A stretch of DNA of 60,000 nt, from contig NC_087076.1 in the NCBI RefSeq assembly GCF_026151205.1, positions 18,341,419 through 18,401,418 of the forward strand, written 5' to 3'. The translations under genes were made by a program, and so were the position numbers. The notes under the pieces were generated by a model. It made no database searches. It worked only from the letters and a program-made list of their open reading frames with translations, and had not been told where the DNA came from. Positions 38,950-52,185 of this stretch are shown here, one piece after another. Positions within the stretch are counted from its first letter, which is position 1; each line of letters begins with the position of its first letter. This DNA is from Bolinopsis microptera. Lineage: Eukaryota > Ctenophora > Tentaculata > Lobata > Bolinopsidae.

Positions 38950-41600
38950 GAGTGCACAAAATGAGGAAAAAGTCACAATGCTTTTTAAAGTGCAACCATA
39001 GATTTGTACATAGGATGAAGTGAAAATATTCAGCAGTTGTGATTTGAAAGAACGAAGTTCCAGGCTCAAGCAGAATATGACTTATAAACAATTAAACTGA
39101 GTGCCAAAAATCAGCAAACCATTTTAATCTCCAAATGACTAATTTCATTGATTTCGTCACATTTTGCCCAAAAATTGTTCACATTACACTGGTAGATAGA
39201 AGTGAGTAACAGTTTTCAGTATTTTAGTCATCATTAGCAATTCCAGTAGGATACAGAATCTAGCAAAAAGTCATTTTCATACATGAATACGACTGCTCTA
39301 TTGATGGTTCTTGTCAAAATATTAAAAAGATAACTAGGCATGACTGTGTTTTTTTTATGGACAAGATAATGTTTGGTTGTGTCTTTAAAAAGTCTTTAAA
39401 AAGTCACACATATATCAGCTTGAAATTATACTTTTTTTACTTGATCAAATAAGTATCGAAATTTCAGTTCTCTTTTTCAGTCACCTCATTGACTTTTAAA
39501 TTAAAGATGACATTAATTAGTCAAAAGAAGGCTTAAACTCTGTACTGCTTTCACTTAATCATGTCCCGAGTGCCTAAATTCAGCATATCAGTCATATAGA
39601 TGAATGATGTAAAAAGACAAAAATTGTCTATTTCTTAATCTATGGGTATGTTAGACGTTAGTCTGAGTTTAAGTATCTATTTCGAAAAGTACTGTGTTCA
39701 TAAAGGGGTCAAAAACAGATAATATCATTAGAGTGCCACTAATAAGCTGTAGTGACTGCTGCAGCCAACGTGGGAATTACCAACTATTGTAAGTCAATAT
39801 CAGCATTATCAATAATCTCAAACCACCGAATTGTTTATGTTGCAGATATGAATCTTAGTTTAGTTGTATCCTGAGAATTTAAACAGCATATGTGTCCCGG
39901 AAATCAGTAAAAAGTGACATATTTAACAGAAATAGTCATTCTTACTGCTAAATGGCACTCTTTTTAGTCCAGAATATTGTTTGAGGGAGCGGTGTGCCTT
40001 TTTTTGTTTGTATGGCACAATTTTGTTGCAATGTGTGCCATTATCCAGCTTATATTATGGTTGGTGGGCTAGACAGTGAAACACGCAAATGTAGTGTATA
40101 CTTCGTTAAATTACATCATTAGCTACAAAGGAATTAAGTTGGTTAGTTTAATTTGTACTAAATATACGAAGATCTAAAATGCCTCAAACAATCGAGAATC
40201 AAATAACCTAAATAAAATACACAAGGTAAATGGAAATGAACTACACAAAAATATAGCTTCAAAAATGAAGCTTCAAAAAAGAATTAAAAACTAAGAAACT
40301 TATCTTTCAACTTTGCATCTATTTAAACCCAAGCAATTAGTTCTATACTTCTCAATATACCTAAATTCCTCCCTATTTAATCCCCTGGGGTTACATTCTT
40401 TCAAAATGGCAAATTTATAGACTGTTGTCAATAGTAAAAATGTCACTGTGATGTTCATAGGCATGAATCGAAAGGGCTGATTTATTACGATCCTCTACTT
40501 TAAAACAGGCTCTTATCCAGCTTAAAGTGACTTCTTGTTCTAGGCATAATATACCAATGGTAAATCACTTAAAGATTTTGCTTTGTAAGCAGTGTTGTGA
40601 TTACCTGCTATAACTAACTTAAAACTGGCACAATGAACTTCAAACATCAATAGTATGTACCAAATTTCCTTGATTGACATGATATTGTTGTCAGAAAAAG
40701 TCATTTCTATGAAGATTTTAAACTAAAAATATTTAATAATAATTATTTATAAAATGAATTTTTGCTGAATTAGAACACACAATATCGTTAGATTTTGTAA
40801 AGAATCATATTGATGAACCTGCTTATGCTGTCGGACATTAATTGTATAGTGCCAATATTCAGCAAAGAGTCATTTCTTTTGAATTTTTAATCGTGATGAA
40901 TTTGACCTAAAAATGACTTTTTACTGGAAACTGACACACTCTTAATTTGATTTTCGAACAGAATGCTGTTTAGCAGACTTAATCTCGACAGTGCAGTATG
41001 ATTGAAAAACGTTATAATTTGTTGCTGTCTAGCTACTGCAATGTAAACACACTCAATCGTAATTTTGTGGGTGAATTTTTACTGAATAGTGAATACAGGC
41101 ACACAATAGGTTTTTCCTAGGTTACATTATTACAGAGTACAGACCAACGTTTCTTGAAAGTTGTTGCAGTTCACTCACAAGCTGATAAAAAGTATGGGCC
41201 TTGTACAACCCCTTCATCTAAACTCAAAACTTTACCAAATCAATGACTTTTTACTCATTTTGGGCAAGGTTTAAGTATTCCTACCAAAATCCAAATAATC
41301 TTTGAATAATTCTGAGACATATTCTGTATTTTAAACAGAAAAGTCGCAAAATTCAGTGTTTTATGGGCTTTTTAAAAATAATAATCCAAAATGCTGAAAA
41401 CTGGCAAAGTCTTGTTACTATATCATGACATATTAACTAACTAATGAATTTTCCTTACAGGGGCAGTTAAGATTGAAGGCATTTCTGTGCAACACTTTCT
41501 AGTTACTAGTCATTTCACGTTCACTGTCAAAAGTATCATGGCACTTAAAGTCATTTTTACCACACTTAAAAAAACGTTTCCTTATTACTTAAAACTTTCC
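38950..41600. repeat. Highly diverged tandem repeat, period about 160 bp
   Basis: A box close to GTGCCAAAATTCAGCAAAAA followed by GTCATTT recurs at about 38950, 39101, 39251, 39405, 39570, 39732, 39892, 40032, 40508, 40690, 40849 and 41170. Most intervals are near 160 bp or a multiple of it. Copies are much diverged and were found by eye, so limits are approximate. Confidence 0.5.
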
Positions 41601-43579
41601 CGAATAAATAATTTCCATTTCTAATCCTAGATTAAACGTTTTACTTTTAGTTTTATCTGAGCTTGTACTTTATTTGTAACAGGTATCATCTTAAAATCAT
41701 CATGGACACTCTCTAAAACTCATTGTTCCTCATGTTGCATCCTATGATGGGTAAAGATCTTTTAGTGTTTTTGGATCATATACTAAGTTTTATAATGATC
41801 ATTAGTTAAAATGTTCAAGACAATGGATATTATATTTTATATTGGTTTAAAAACATACTAAGTATACTTCACATACGTATTCAAATTGTTGCAAAATGAT
41901 TCGAAGAAGCTCAGCTCATACTATAGAGCGAAATGTTTTTGTTGGGTGCTATAAGTAATATAGATTTACGGCGGTTACTGGTATAACTGTGAACTGGCAG
42001 TTTTGTTTTCTTGGTCATATATATTATATATTATTGCGCCCTTAGTGTTGCTCTTTTCGCAGTGCTGAGTATTCGTTTCACACAATAGTTGGGTATTAAA
42101 CATCATTTATTATCATTATCATTGCTAATATACAATGATTGTGCCCCCGATATCTTTCATTGAATTTTGTGTTCAGTTACTTCAGTCGCAACAATCACGA
42201 GTCACATGATCAATACGCTATCCGTTTCTTTAGTCTGAAACCACCATGAACTATGAAGACAGTCTAAAATATGCAGATTGCAGATGCACATCAGAAAGTG
42301 CTCAAGTTATCCGAATTTAGCACATCTTCCAACTGGTTAGGTGTTGTATGTGACATCTCACATCTGTCCGCCCATCTCTCGCGTGATACATTTCACAAGA
42401 GAAGAAGTTGTGTTTCCTTGTTGCACACCACCCGTTTAATCTGAATAAAGCTGCTGCTGGTTTACTGCACGCATCACTATTTAATTTAACGGGAACTGTC
42501 CACAACTCGACTGGTGGCTGACTCTCCCAACGTGTTGTCATCATTGCCACGCTCAGTCACTGAGTCGTTAATATTTCGGCGATCTTAACTAAATATGTGA
42601 AGATTTCACACTTTCAGTTTCAGTTACACAATCAATTACCAATATTTCACCTTTCCATCAATGGCATTTATCTTACTAGAATCATCGCGAATATCAAGCA
42701 TGACTATGAGATATAATTATTTTAAATCAGTTACCTCCTACTTCCTAGTCAATAATCCATGATAATGAGACCCACGCTTGGTTCAAAAAGAGGTTTTGTT
42801 CGAAACTTTAGCTGCCTATTGATAGTAACACCGGTAAAAGGATGTATCCCAGGCTATTCACAGCTGCATTATTCAACAGAAACAATAAACCCATATGTAT
42901 ATCACGAACAGCAGCGTGGATAGCAGGAAATGAGAATTCTATAACAGTCGTCAGGCTACCCTTCACCCAGTCTCTCATATTACTGAGCCAGTACATTATG
43001 TTTCACCTTGCATGATCTTACTGTTGACAACTCAAGCTGTCCCTGCATCATTTCAAACTGTTGATGTTTAAAGTATTATAACAGTTGTGATATCATAGGT
43101 TTACCATAGTGTTTAGTCACTGTCCAGCACAAGTTTTCAGTTTAGTCCGGTCTTTTGTCCTGTCTATTATCTGTCCTGGTTTTAGTTGGGAGCCATGACG
43201 GTGCGGTGAAGACTGTTTTAGTCTAACTTTTCTGCTAGACTCTAACTGACTCTTACTGTCACTATATCATTACCATATGCGTGCTCTAAAAAACATCTAG
43301 ATGTACCCAAATTTCTGTGCCGACAAATAATTATCAGCTGGTACTGGTAGTGGTAAACAATTAGTAGAAACAACCCCGGAACAAAAGCGACAAAATTTCG
43401 AACCCGGCTATTTCAATTAGTATATCTCATGGTCTGAGCGTCGTTTCGATTTCAATTTACGGCAAAGTCATACTTGTCGTCGGTGGTATGGCCACTCAAA
43501 AACGCGATGCCAAGTGTTCAATTTTAATTAATCTGAGCACCAGTCGTAGGAGAGTCACGGTACTCGATAAACGACGCTG

Positions 43580-43626
43580 ATTGGCCGGAAGAGAGTCACG
43601 TGACTCACAAAACTGGCTCTGATTGG
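43580..43626. promoter_or_regulatory. Two ATTGG boxes around GTCACGTGAC
   Basis: ATTGG (inverted CCAAT) at 43580-43584 and 43622-43626 bracket GAGTCACGTGACTC, whose core GTCACGTGAC is 43595-43604. This looks like a compact promoter. If glypican has a 5'-UTR intron ending at the CGTCAG just before its ATG, this is a candidate first-exon region. Inference. Confidence 0.3.
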
Positions 43627-46592
43627 ACGAGAAATCCGGTCTAACGGTGGGTGCACTGTGCAGGCACCAGTCGTGCTGTCCAATAATTTCAACGTAGGGC
43701 AAGCAGTGCCAGAACTAGGATATTGACTAATTCAAATAATTTTGCAGCATGCCTTTTTCTAACTTTAAATTTCACAGAAGCTAGGTCATTGTTTTATCCC
43801 TGATTTGCCTAAATTTTGGTTTAGTTTCACTTACTCCTTAGACCTATAGACACTTATCCTGTTTCAGAGGTTACTGAAGGTTCTTTTTGGTAAAATTAAA
43901 GATGGTGTAATTGAAGTAATGTTAAAGTAGATTAACTATGATTAGTATGGACAGATATCAGAGAGGGCATGACTCCCCGCACAATTTTAGAGCTCATCTT
44001 CTCTTATTTCATCTTGTATATCGTGAATGATTATAACTGATAGGTTTCTAATTTGCTTTCTATAGTATGACTATTGTTTTTTAAGGAATGTATGATTTTT
44101 GTGCCTTTAGTTCACTTTAGTTTCGCACTACCTCAAAATTCAAACCTTCTCATTTTCTAGAATAATATCCCCAGTAAACTCCCCATCTTATAACTTTGGA
44201 CGGTCTTGAAAATTCAAATGACCGTATTGTCATCAGCTTTAAACGTTGAGTATTCTGCGGAATTAAATAAAACGTGTTTGCAGTTTGTGGCCGCATTATT
44301 CACACGTGTTAAGTGTCGGTTATAAGGCTGAACTCTCCGATCAACTACAGGTCACTACTAAAATCCTGCCTGAATATAGTTTCATCTTCTCCGCAATTGC
44401 GGTTAGGTAAGGCGGATGTATTATCGAACATATTGGCTTGAGTATACGCTAAATGGTGTGTTTATTACCACAACCATGAACATAAGTGCCTCACTTCGAC
44501 GACCGCATCGGCTACTAAGTTGAACAGACTACAGATTCACAGCTACATTTTTATCACTTATTGCCAGACCAGCTTTTTATTTTTTTAAATGGTACAGTTT
44601 GATTTGATATTAAGTTCAAATCTGCATTAAATTTGATCACAGCCTATTTTAGTAAAGTTTGTCGACAATTGCTCATAATTATCACCATCACCATCAGCTT
44701 GGTAACAATCTGAATACCGGTGGCGGTTATTTTTTGAAAAAAAGCAGCAAACCTTCTTCCGTAAAGATAAATATAACTGGAATCACTTCTTCTAATCAAC
44801 TTTGATCGCATAATTGAAGAGCAGTGTCTTAATTCCTACCAATTTCATCTCTACCGTTAAGATGCGAGCATTGACTCTTCGCTGAAAATTAGCACAACTA
44901 TTTTCATAACATTTTCTTTCCTATGACTGGTCGCATTTTTAATTTTAGAAATCTGATTGATCCATAGCATTGCATGGGAGGGATCATCTTCATCGATGCC
45001 GGAACTCTGCTATAACTAAATATAAATATTCTGTGGTATAACTCCAGCCATTAACGCCATACCGATTTTGATAACATAAGACATCGCGCATCGGTGCTTG
45101 CAAAGTGAACCTTTTCAGTATTCAATTCCAATGCGCAGTTTTAGGAATCACTCGATGAAGCAGCTTATGAGTTATGATCGACTGGTCAATTTTCAAGTAA
45201 CGATTGTATGGTCGAACGAAATACAGTCGATCCAGATTCCTTTAATTTGTAAGTGTCAGACTTGAAGCTATGAGGTAGCCTATAAGTATAAACTATAAAG
45301 TCTGCTATGTAGTTTAAGTTGTAGGATAGCTACCCAAATTTAAGGGTTGTCCCTGCTTGTTCTTTCCGTGAAGGAGTTTGTACTGTAGATAATTTGGAAT
45401 TTGGTTAAGTAACTACAGAAAATAGGACATGGTACGTTCACATTTAAACAGGACGATTTCTTTAGAAATTTGTTTACATAATTAATTTTTTCCTTATAAA
45501 TCCACATTGATATTTCATGGTGTATCTATTTCACCCAGAAAACCATTTTGCTTTCTTACATTTTCCAGCTCAATCTGTTCACCGAAAAAAGAAACCCTTG
45601 CACTGCAGTTGCAGTATGACTCAGTTTAATGTTCTATCATTAACTGTAATTTCTACTTGTCAATCAATACCGACTAATGTGCCAATCTGACGATCACTAA
45701 GTCATGGAGTCGATTCGTAGTAATCAGTTCCGAGTCTGAAAGTTTTAAATATATTTAACACGGCCACCATGATAGCTGGGTTGGGCCGTCTCTACCAAGT
45801 CAAGATCTTTAACCAACGTACCACTCCTTCGATGTTATGTAATTCTCATATCATCATTAACTTTCCGGCCATTCGTCCATTAATTCTAACTGTACAACCC
45901 CATCAGATTGAAAGTGGGTGCAATATATATCATTTCGAATTTTCTTTTTACTATACGCCCTGCAAACAGTCGGTTGTTGCACTTGCAGTTCGTACACATT
46001 TTTATATGTACATAATTAATAGTGTTAAATTCTCGCGCGCCTCTGCTCACAGTGCGTAGGAAAATAGCCTTTCATTGGGCCAGGAGGACACCACTTTAAG
46101 GAAACGCTAATTATCACACGAAATTCTGTACGGCAAATTTTAGTCACATTAGAGTTACGCATGATTTCTGTCGTTGAAATTACCCGTTTTAAGGTGTGGA
46201 AGCAATCGGGTCATTGCTAGTCATTGCCCTGCCAGAACTATGTTTTCGTTTATAGACCTATCTATTCAAGAAGTATTAAGTTAGATGTTGGTTATTTATT
46301 TATTTCTGCTTTCTTGACACAAATTATATCGCAAATAGACTCGTGTACCTTTTCCTACTTTTATACTTTGAAGTTTTAGTACGTGCACACTGGTCCATAT
46401 GTTTTCCGCATTATTAAATTTTACTATTGCGAACCTTTCAATTTTTGTAACCTCTTTACGATTCACCCTTATCTGCTGATTTGATTCTAATTATGATAAA
46501 GATATACTTGTCTTTACTAATAATACAGTAGCATAACATAGTAACATGAGCACTGAGTATCATTTAAACTAATTTTGTACAATCGTCAGGAA

Positions 46593-48398
46593 ATGTTACG
46601 TTCTGTCCTCGTTTCAACCATCTTGGTTACACTGGCTCTGTGCCAAGTGTCCAAGAAGTGCCAGAAAGCCTACAAAGCTTTCCCTCCTCCATCAGGTCGT
46701 GTAAACGTGCGTCCCGTGAAGACAACAGAGTTCCTGACCTGCAACATGCTGACTGACACGTGTTGTGGGGCTGTCACCGAGTACCACATGAAACAGAAAG
46801 CCAGCACTGACTTCACAGCTCTCGCACTCTCTACCATCAACGCTCGCCTCGCAAAAGTCAACATTGCTCTGGCAGACAACTCCGTCGCACCGATTGTTTT
46901 CCACCAGGGATTCAACGATCTGGTAAGAAAAGAGGGAGAGGTGACCTACAGGGAGCTGACAAGGAATGCATTTGGGTACTATATCAAGGACTCCTGCATG
47001 ACACACGAAGAAACAGTGCTCCTCAGACAAAGGAATGGAATGTATGTCAAAGATATTTCAGATTTTTTGAAAGCTATCTACTCAGGATTGGATGCCATTA
47101 AGAGGGTCCTTGAAATCGTTTCAGAGTACAAAGTCTCAGAAAACTGCCAGATTGCGGTCATGAGGAACGGATTATACTCCGACAGCACATTCGGAATAAG
47201 TATGTGTCAAGTGTGCCACCGAGACACTGCGACCTTCCTACCCTGCCCCAGTACTTGCAAGAATGTAGCTCGAGGTTGTCTGAGTGATCTCACTGAGGTT
47301 GGGACCCTGATAAATGACCTAGCTAGTGTCCTGGACCAGGTTCACTATCAGCTTCTCATAAGAACAGAACGCCCTAGCTCCGAACTCCAGTACATCGAGG
47401 ATGATATTAAGACCTCATTCGAGAGAAACCCCGACTTTGCAGAGCAGTGTGCCACTGGAGCTGAGTATACTTATGTTGAGAACGATTCTCAAGCTCAGCC
47501 AGCCAACTTCTCTGCAAGCCCTCTGAATCTTAACGGAGTCATTGAGTCAAGTGCAGATTACGCTTGTCTCAAGTCTGAGCCGGTAACAGGCAACTGCTGG
47601 ACAGAGAGTGGTGTAACTGAATTAGATTCCAGTTCGGTGGCTCTCTTCACAACCCAGTCTCAGAGAGAAAATAGTATTCTCCCAAGACCAGAGGTTCAAG
47701 GTGATGAAGTTCTCAGAGCAGAAGATCTGGTCAGAAGAGCCACTGAGTTAGCCAAGAAGGCACATGCTGGACAAGACTTGTTTGCCCGAGATTACACCGA
47801 GGCCGCAATAATTCCAACAGAGAAGACCGAGGCTCCGATCATTCCAACAGAAAAGACCGAGGATGAGTCTGAAACAGAGGTGCCAGATAGTTCTACAGAG
47901 GAAGATGAGATTGACATGATCGATGAAATGGAGGATGAAATGGAAGAAGAGGATGAACCAGAAATTGAGGATGAAACGGAAGTTGAGGTGCCAGAAAGCG
48001 GAGAAGATGGAGAAGAAGATGACGGTTCTGAGGGAGACTTAACAAGTGAGGAGAGCGAAGGTGATGAAGTTATCGAAGAAGGAGAGGATATGAAGGATGA
48101 AGAAGAAATGACCGATGTTACTGATGGCACGGAGAACAAAGAAGACATGGCTGATGAAGAAGAAGACATGGAGGACAACACAAGCCCCGACAGTGGGAGC
48201 AACCAAACTGAAAATATGGATAACGACACTGATGGAGAGGATCCTGGATACAACACAGCTGAGGGTAATGGCGAAGGAAATATAGAAGTTGGAGGCCAAG
48301 AGGAGGCATCGACCGATAACAAGCCCGCAGATTCCTCGACGACCACACTTTTCGTGGCCAGCCAATTAATCTTATCAGTGATCTTAAGGCTAATATAA
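46593..48398 (+). CDS. Glypican, 601 aa, coding region without introns
   Basis: The first ATG of the frame (46593) opens a signal peptide (MLRSVLVSTILVTLALC). The cysteine pattern is that of glypicans: CNMLTDTCCG near residue 49, CQVCHRD, then PCPSTCKNVARGCLSDL, which matches the conserved C-x-NVxRGCL block. From about residue 410 the chain is very acidic, with Ser-Gly sites inside acidic runs (VPESGEDGEED; PDSGSNQ). These are typical heparan-sulphate attachment sites. A hydrophobic C-terminus (TTLFVASQLILSVILRL) preceded by small residues is a GPI-anchor signal. Length suits the family (about 550-600). Glypicans tune Wnt, Hedgehog, FGF and BMP at the cell surface. Animal glypicans usually have several coding introns, so an uninterrupted frame is odd; it lacks other retrocopy signs. 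CGTCAG just before the ATG may be an acceptor of a 5'-UTR intron. Confidence 0.93.
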   Translation: MLRSVLVSTILVTLALCQVSKKCQKAYKAFPPPSGRVNVRPVKTTEFLTCNMLTDTCCGAVTEYHMKQKASTDFTALALSTINARLAKVNIALADNSVAPIVFHQGFNDLVRKEGEVTYRELTRNAFGYYIKDSCMTHEETVLLRQRNGMYVKDISDFLKAIYSGLDAIKRVLEIVSEYKVSENCQIAVMRNGLYSDSTFGISMCQVCHRDTATFLPCPSTCKNVARGCLSDLTEVGTLINDLASVLDQVHYQLLIRTERPSSELQYIEDDIKTSFERNPDFAEQCATGAEYTYVENDSQAQPANFSASPLNLNGVIESSADYACLKSEPVTGNCWTESGVTELDSSSVALFTTQSQRENSILPRPEVQGDEVLRAEDLVRRATELAKKAHAGQDLFARDYTEAAIIPTEKTEAPIIPTEKTEDESETEVPDSSTEEDEIDMIDEMEDEMEEEDEPEIEDETEVEVPESGEDGEEDDGSEGDLTSEESEGDEVIEEGEDMKDEEEMTDVTDGTENKEDMADEEEDMEDNTSPDSGSNQTENMDNDTDGEDPGYNTAEGNGEGNIEVGGQEEASTDNKPADSSTTTLFVASQLILSVILRLI

Positions 48399-49004
48399 TT
48401 ACGAATATTTGAGTTATGTGATGATATTTGGTTTGCAGCTACAATTGCAAACAACATCTTTTAACAATAAGTATGTCATGTTTATCATGCGTGTTTTGAA
48501 ATTGCCTGAACGATATTTCTAGTCGTAGAAACTGAGCTCAAAAACGAGGGATCAACACGGATCGACGATCAACAAGCTTTATAGCAACATGACAGCACTT
48601 TACTTTGTCACTCAGTTCAGGGTTTAGTTTCAGAATTGATAAATCGAAGACGCAACTTTAAACGAAATCAATATTAATTATTAACACGACTAACAGTGTG
48701 AATGTTTTATTTATCGAAAGAAGAACACAGTAAAATTTCTCTGACTATTTTAGTTTAGACAATTTTAGTCTAGACGATGTTTGATTTTTACATTTACCTT
48801 ATCATGTATCATGTGAGAAGCGCTTTCTCATGGTTTTAGTTCGACAACTAAACATATTTTGATTGTTAATCATATGTTTAAATACGTTTACAATTATTGT
48901 TTTCCATGTTCTTTATGTTGTTTTCCACTGAGTCAAAATGTCGGCCACTGAAGGATTATATTTGCTGATGACATGTTGAAATTTTATTTTACTATATTGA
49001 ATTA

Positions 49005-49010
49005 AATAAA
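49005..49010 (+). terminator. Poly(A) signal AATAAA of glypican
   Basis: Canonical AATAAA about 600 bases after the glypican stop, the best hexamer in the region. Confidence 0.5.
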
Positions 49011-49947
49011 ACTTGAATTTTAGTTTTTTTAATAAATGTTTTTAATCATTTGTTCGATGAATGAATAAAAAGTGGAAGGCAATTAACGGGTGATACTCGT
49101 AAAATATTTGTTCCAAATTTTATATTAGATCGTCGACGAGTCCTCAGTCCAACTCGGCGCACGTCTTGGACTCTTGGTAGGTTATACACCTACAAGAGGG
49201 CAATAATGGTTTCTTCAAAAGGAAGAGAAAACTATGAAAACTTTAATGAATGAAATAGCTTACCAACCTTATTAATTTCCGACATATGAATAAGATATGT
49301 TGTAAGTGTAACTTATATCAAAAGTTATAAAAAATAAAACCATGTAAGAGTTACAAACCTGCTAGTAGTAGTAGTAGTATTTGTATATAATTGAAGGAGC
49401 TCATGTTCAACTCCAAGAGGTTGATTGCGTTGATCTCCTGGCTCCATCACAGCATGTACTAAACAATAGTAGATATTGTGATCATACATCTTTTCCGGCT
49501 TCATTTATTACTATGAAAATGAGTGGTGATACTATCAGCTAATAGTAATCAGTTGTAGTTGTACACATAGCTATTGCATATTGTGTCAAAATTAAACTGG
49601 CGTAATCATTTGAAAACCTCCCCTCCCCCCTCGGCTGATTACGTAATATGTGAACGACCCCTAATGTAGTTCGAAGAACGCTAATCCTCTTCACACCTAA
49701 CATGTAACAGTAGCATTTATCTTGTCTCTAAAATTCAAATAAATTCAGTCGAAAATACACCGATCGCATTGTACGTGCCCATTTGACATTTCGACGGTAG
49801 ATCTTAATTAAGTTCCCTATTATATGCTATCGAGGATGAAATCGTTTTCCCGATGTGATGTCAATTTGTTTGGAAGAGTATAATCATCTGACTATATTAC
49901 ATAAAAGGATTCAAGTAAGCAGGACAATTGGAGTATGTTTATCCATA

Positions 49948-50620
49948 TAGTCAGTGTAATAAGCGCCAAGCGCGAGCACAGAACTTTTTTTCTCCGATTT
50001 CGATAAATTTGGTACCAAAAGTTGTCTAAAAATGTGAATAAAATAAATCCACCGTGTAGCAATTTTCGGAAAAAATTCTACACGGCGCTTGTTCGCCGCG
50101 CGTGCTTTTTTCGCGCAAATTTTTAGTTTTTGGCCTATAACTTTCACATTTTAAATTATTATCACATAGTTATTATGGTATCGTAATCAGCTCATCGAGA
50201 CGAAACTTTTAGTACTAATATTTTAAGATTTAAAGGAATTTTTTTTTCAAAAGTTTTAAATCTGAACACAAGGGTTCCCCCTTGTGTAAAATTTTTAACA
50301 AATTTTCGAAAAATTTGGTGCTTTAAATATTATAATTTTGGTACCAAAAGTTGCGTCTGATTAAGCTCATTACGATTCTGTAAGAATTATTTCAAAATAT
50401 TCAATATTTTAGGAGTTATAGGCATTTTAGGCAATAAATTTACCATTTTTCGTCCATAGTACACTTTTGCAATGCACAGGAGGCCCACATACATCTCAAC
50501 GAATCGTGCTACACGGTGAATTTTCATTATTCACAGTTAAAGGCACCTTTTGGTACCAAATTTATCAAAATCAGAGACAAAAAATTCTGTGCCAACTCAT
50601 GGCGCTTATTACATAGACTA
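49948..50620. mobile_element. 673-bp TIR element
   Basis: Inverted ends of about 110 bp: TAGTCAGTGTAATAAGCGCC on the left and GGCGCTTATTACATAGACTA on the right. Inside these are TTTGGTACCAAAAG boxes and CACCGTGTAGCA on the left with TGCTACACGGTGAA on the right. ATA flanks both sides, a possible 3-bp duplication. No coding. A solo end lies at 25797-25904. Confidence 0.75.
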
Positions 50621-50622
50621 AT

Positions 50623-50792
50623 AGTTGGTTCGTGCGCACTTAACGTACTTTTAAAACATAACGCACTTCACGTACGAAAAAACGTAAAACGGTGAATTCA
50701 ACGGTAAATGTACTTAAACGCACTTTTAACGCACGAAATAATTCAAACGCACTTTACGTACTTTTCCCGAAAAATTGACGCACGAACCAACT
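50623..50792. mobile_element. 170-bp MITE
   Basis: Ends AGTTGGTTCGTGCG and CGCACGAACCAACT are perfect inverted repeats, with further AACGCACTT and AAGTGCG-type words inside. It begins at the last base of the previous element's flank, so the two abut. Confidence 0.7.
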
Positions 50793-50845
50793 ATGTGTTT
50801 ATCAGCTTTAAGCGGTAGAAGACAATCCATTGGAGGTACACTGAT

Positions 50846-51120
50846 CAGTTTGTTTTATAAAGACGGTTAATTTTGGCGAAGGCTTCAGCGTCTTTAATTT
50901 TGAATATTTTGAAGGCTTCACCGTCTTTAATTCATCGCAACCAGTCTTTAAATTTGCTGGTAGAAGTAAGGTCAATGTGTGAACTATGAAATGTACTTTA
51001 TTACATCAGATCTATTTTGAAACCTGTTGTGGCGTCTTTAAATTTTTAATTTTAAAGCTTTGCCTCTTTGATTTTTTTTTCATTTGAAGGCTTCGTCTTT
51101 ATAAAACACGAAACAAACTG
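50846..51120. mobile_element. 275-bp MITE, CAGTTTGTTT ends
   Basis: Left CAGTTTGTTTTATAAAGACG pairs with CGTCTTTATAAAACACGAAA then CAAACTG on the right, with a 7-bp indel between the arms. AAGGCTTC-GTCTTTAA words recur inside. No target duplication was found. Confidence 0.6.
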
Positions 51121-51998
51121 AGTGTGTGTGTATAAATTGTTCCGTCTTTGTGGCATGCGTGACGGAATGGATTAACAGTTAAGGTACGGATTAAGGTTTG
51201 TAAAGGATTACAGTTTATTCCTTACAAGAAGCTATGTTTTGATCAGCTGTGCTTAGTGTCACTTATTCTCTAATTTTAAAAGATAAATACTGTCCAATGT
51301 TAATAGGATAAACATTAGGTAGGTGACAAATAACTTAAAATCTACCATGCAGCTCAAAAACACGGCACAGCTTTAACTGCAGTGGAGGGCCGAGGGGTTA
51401 ATGGCGAAGTCCGAGCTCTCTCTCAGGAGAAACAATTGGAACGGAAATGAAGAAAAAGAACGGCAGTGAAACATCCTTATCAGTTGTAGAGTTAAATTAA
51501 ATATAATATATATACGTACGTACGCACGCGACGTGCTAGTGCGCATGAAATACTATACTCTCTACGCATTTTGGTGATAAAATTAAAATAGAATTGTCAG
51601 CACTTTGAAAAGCCGCGCACGGTACCTCTTGTTCCGCGGGAACACTCTGTGTACGTGATTCCTCAACCAGAGCTTTAAGAGCTCGTAGGGTGGGGTAGGT
51701 AGGGATTCCATGAGTGATTGTGTGTGTATTAATTGTAGGTCGACCTCCACTCGATGTGATAAAGCGTTGTTTTAAGCGTTTAAGTTAAGGAACATTTGGT
51801 GATATCTGATTGTTTCTTCTTCTCCATTCAAAGAAAACATTATTTTCTAATCATTTGAATTAAAAGGACAACATATACACAACCTCTTAAAAATGTCGAT
51901 GAATTAAAATACAAAATATGTACATCAAAATATTACAAAACATAATGGATTAATCAGTTATAAGCAAATTCAATAGTGCTGGGATCATATGACAGTCA
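51121..51998. other. No gene seen
   Basis: Non-coding spacer, with a short ACGTACGTACG-type run near 51510-51530. Confidence 0.5.
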
Positions 51999-52004
51999 TT
52001 TATT
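51999..52004 (-). terminator. Poly(A) signal AATAAA of BRK1
   Basis: AATAAA on the minus strand, about 180 bases after the BRK1 stop codon. It is the nearest canonical hexamer downstream. Confidence 0.55.
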
Positions 52005-52185
52005 TCCCAGACCCACGTCAATTGCAATCTGAAACTGTTCTAGACACTCGATAACAACTTCACTATCTCTTCGACGTCAGTTCATGTCAACTTTAAGATT
52101 CTCTCTTCGCCAGGCAGTAATAAGTTGGATAGAGTAGCAGTAAACAAGTCACGTGAGCTAAAAGAACAACTCTGATAATTAAGCT

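Larger units (their letters stand above)
38653..46592. other. Gene desert of about 8 kb
   Basis: No exon with recognisable protein similarity on either strand. It contains the degenerate 160-bp repeat (38950-41600) and a CCAAT/E-box cluster near 43.6 kb; otherwise I see nothing to annotate. Confidence 0.5.

Noticed and set aside
38653-46592. Hidden multi-exon gene in the 8-kb desert
   Set aside because: I scanned the short frames on both strands (for example 42317-42550 and 45769-46059) and found neither domain similarity nor phase-compatible neighbours.
47792-48457. Minus-strand Ser-rich open frame of 221 codons
   Set aside because: Antisense of the acidic GA-rich tail of glypican; low complexity.
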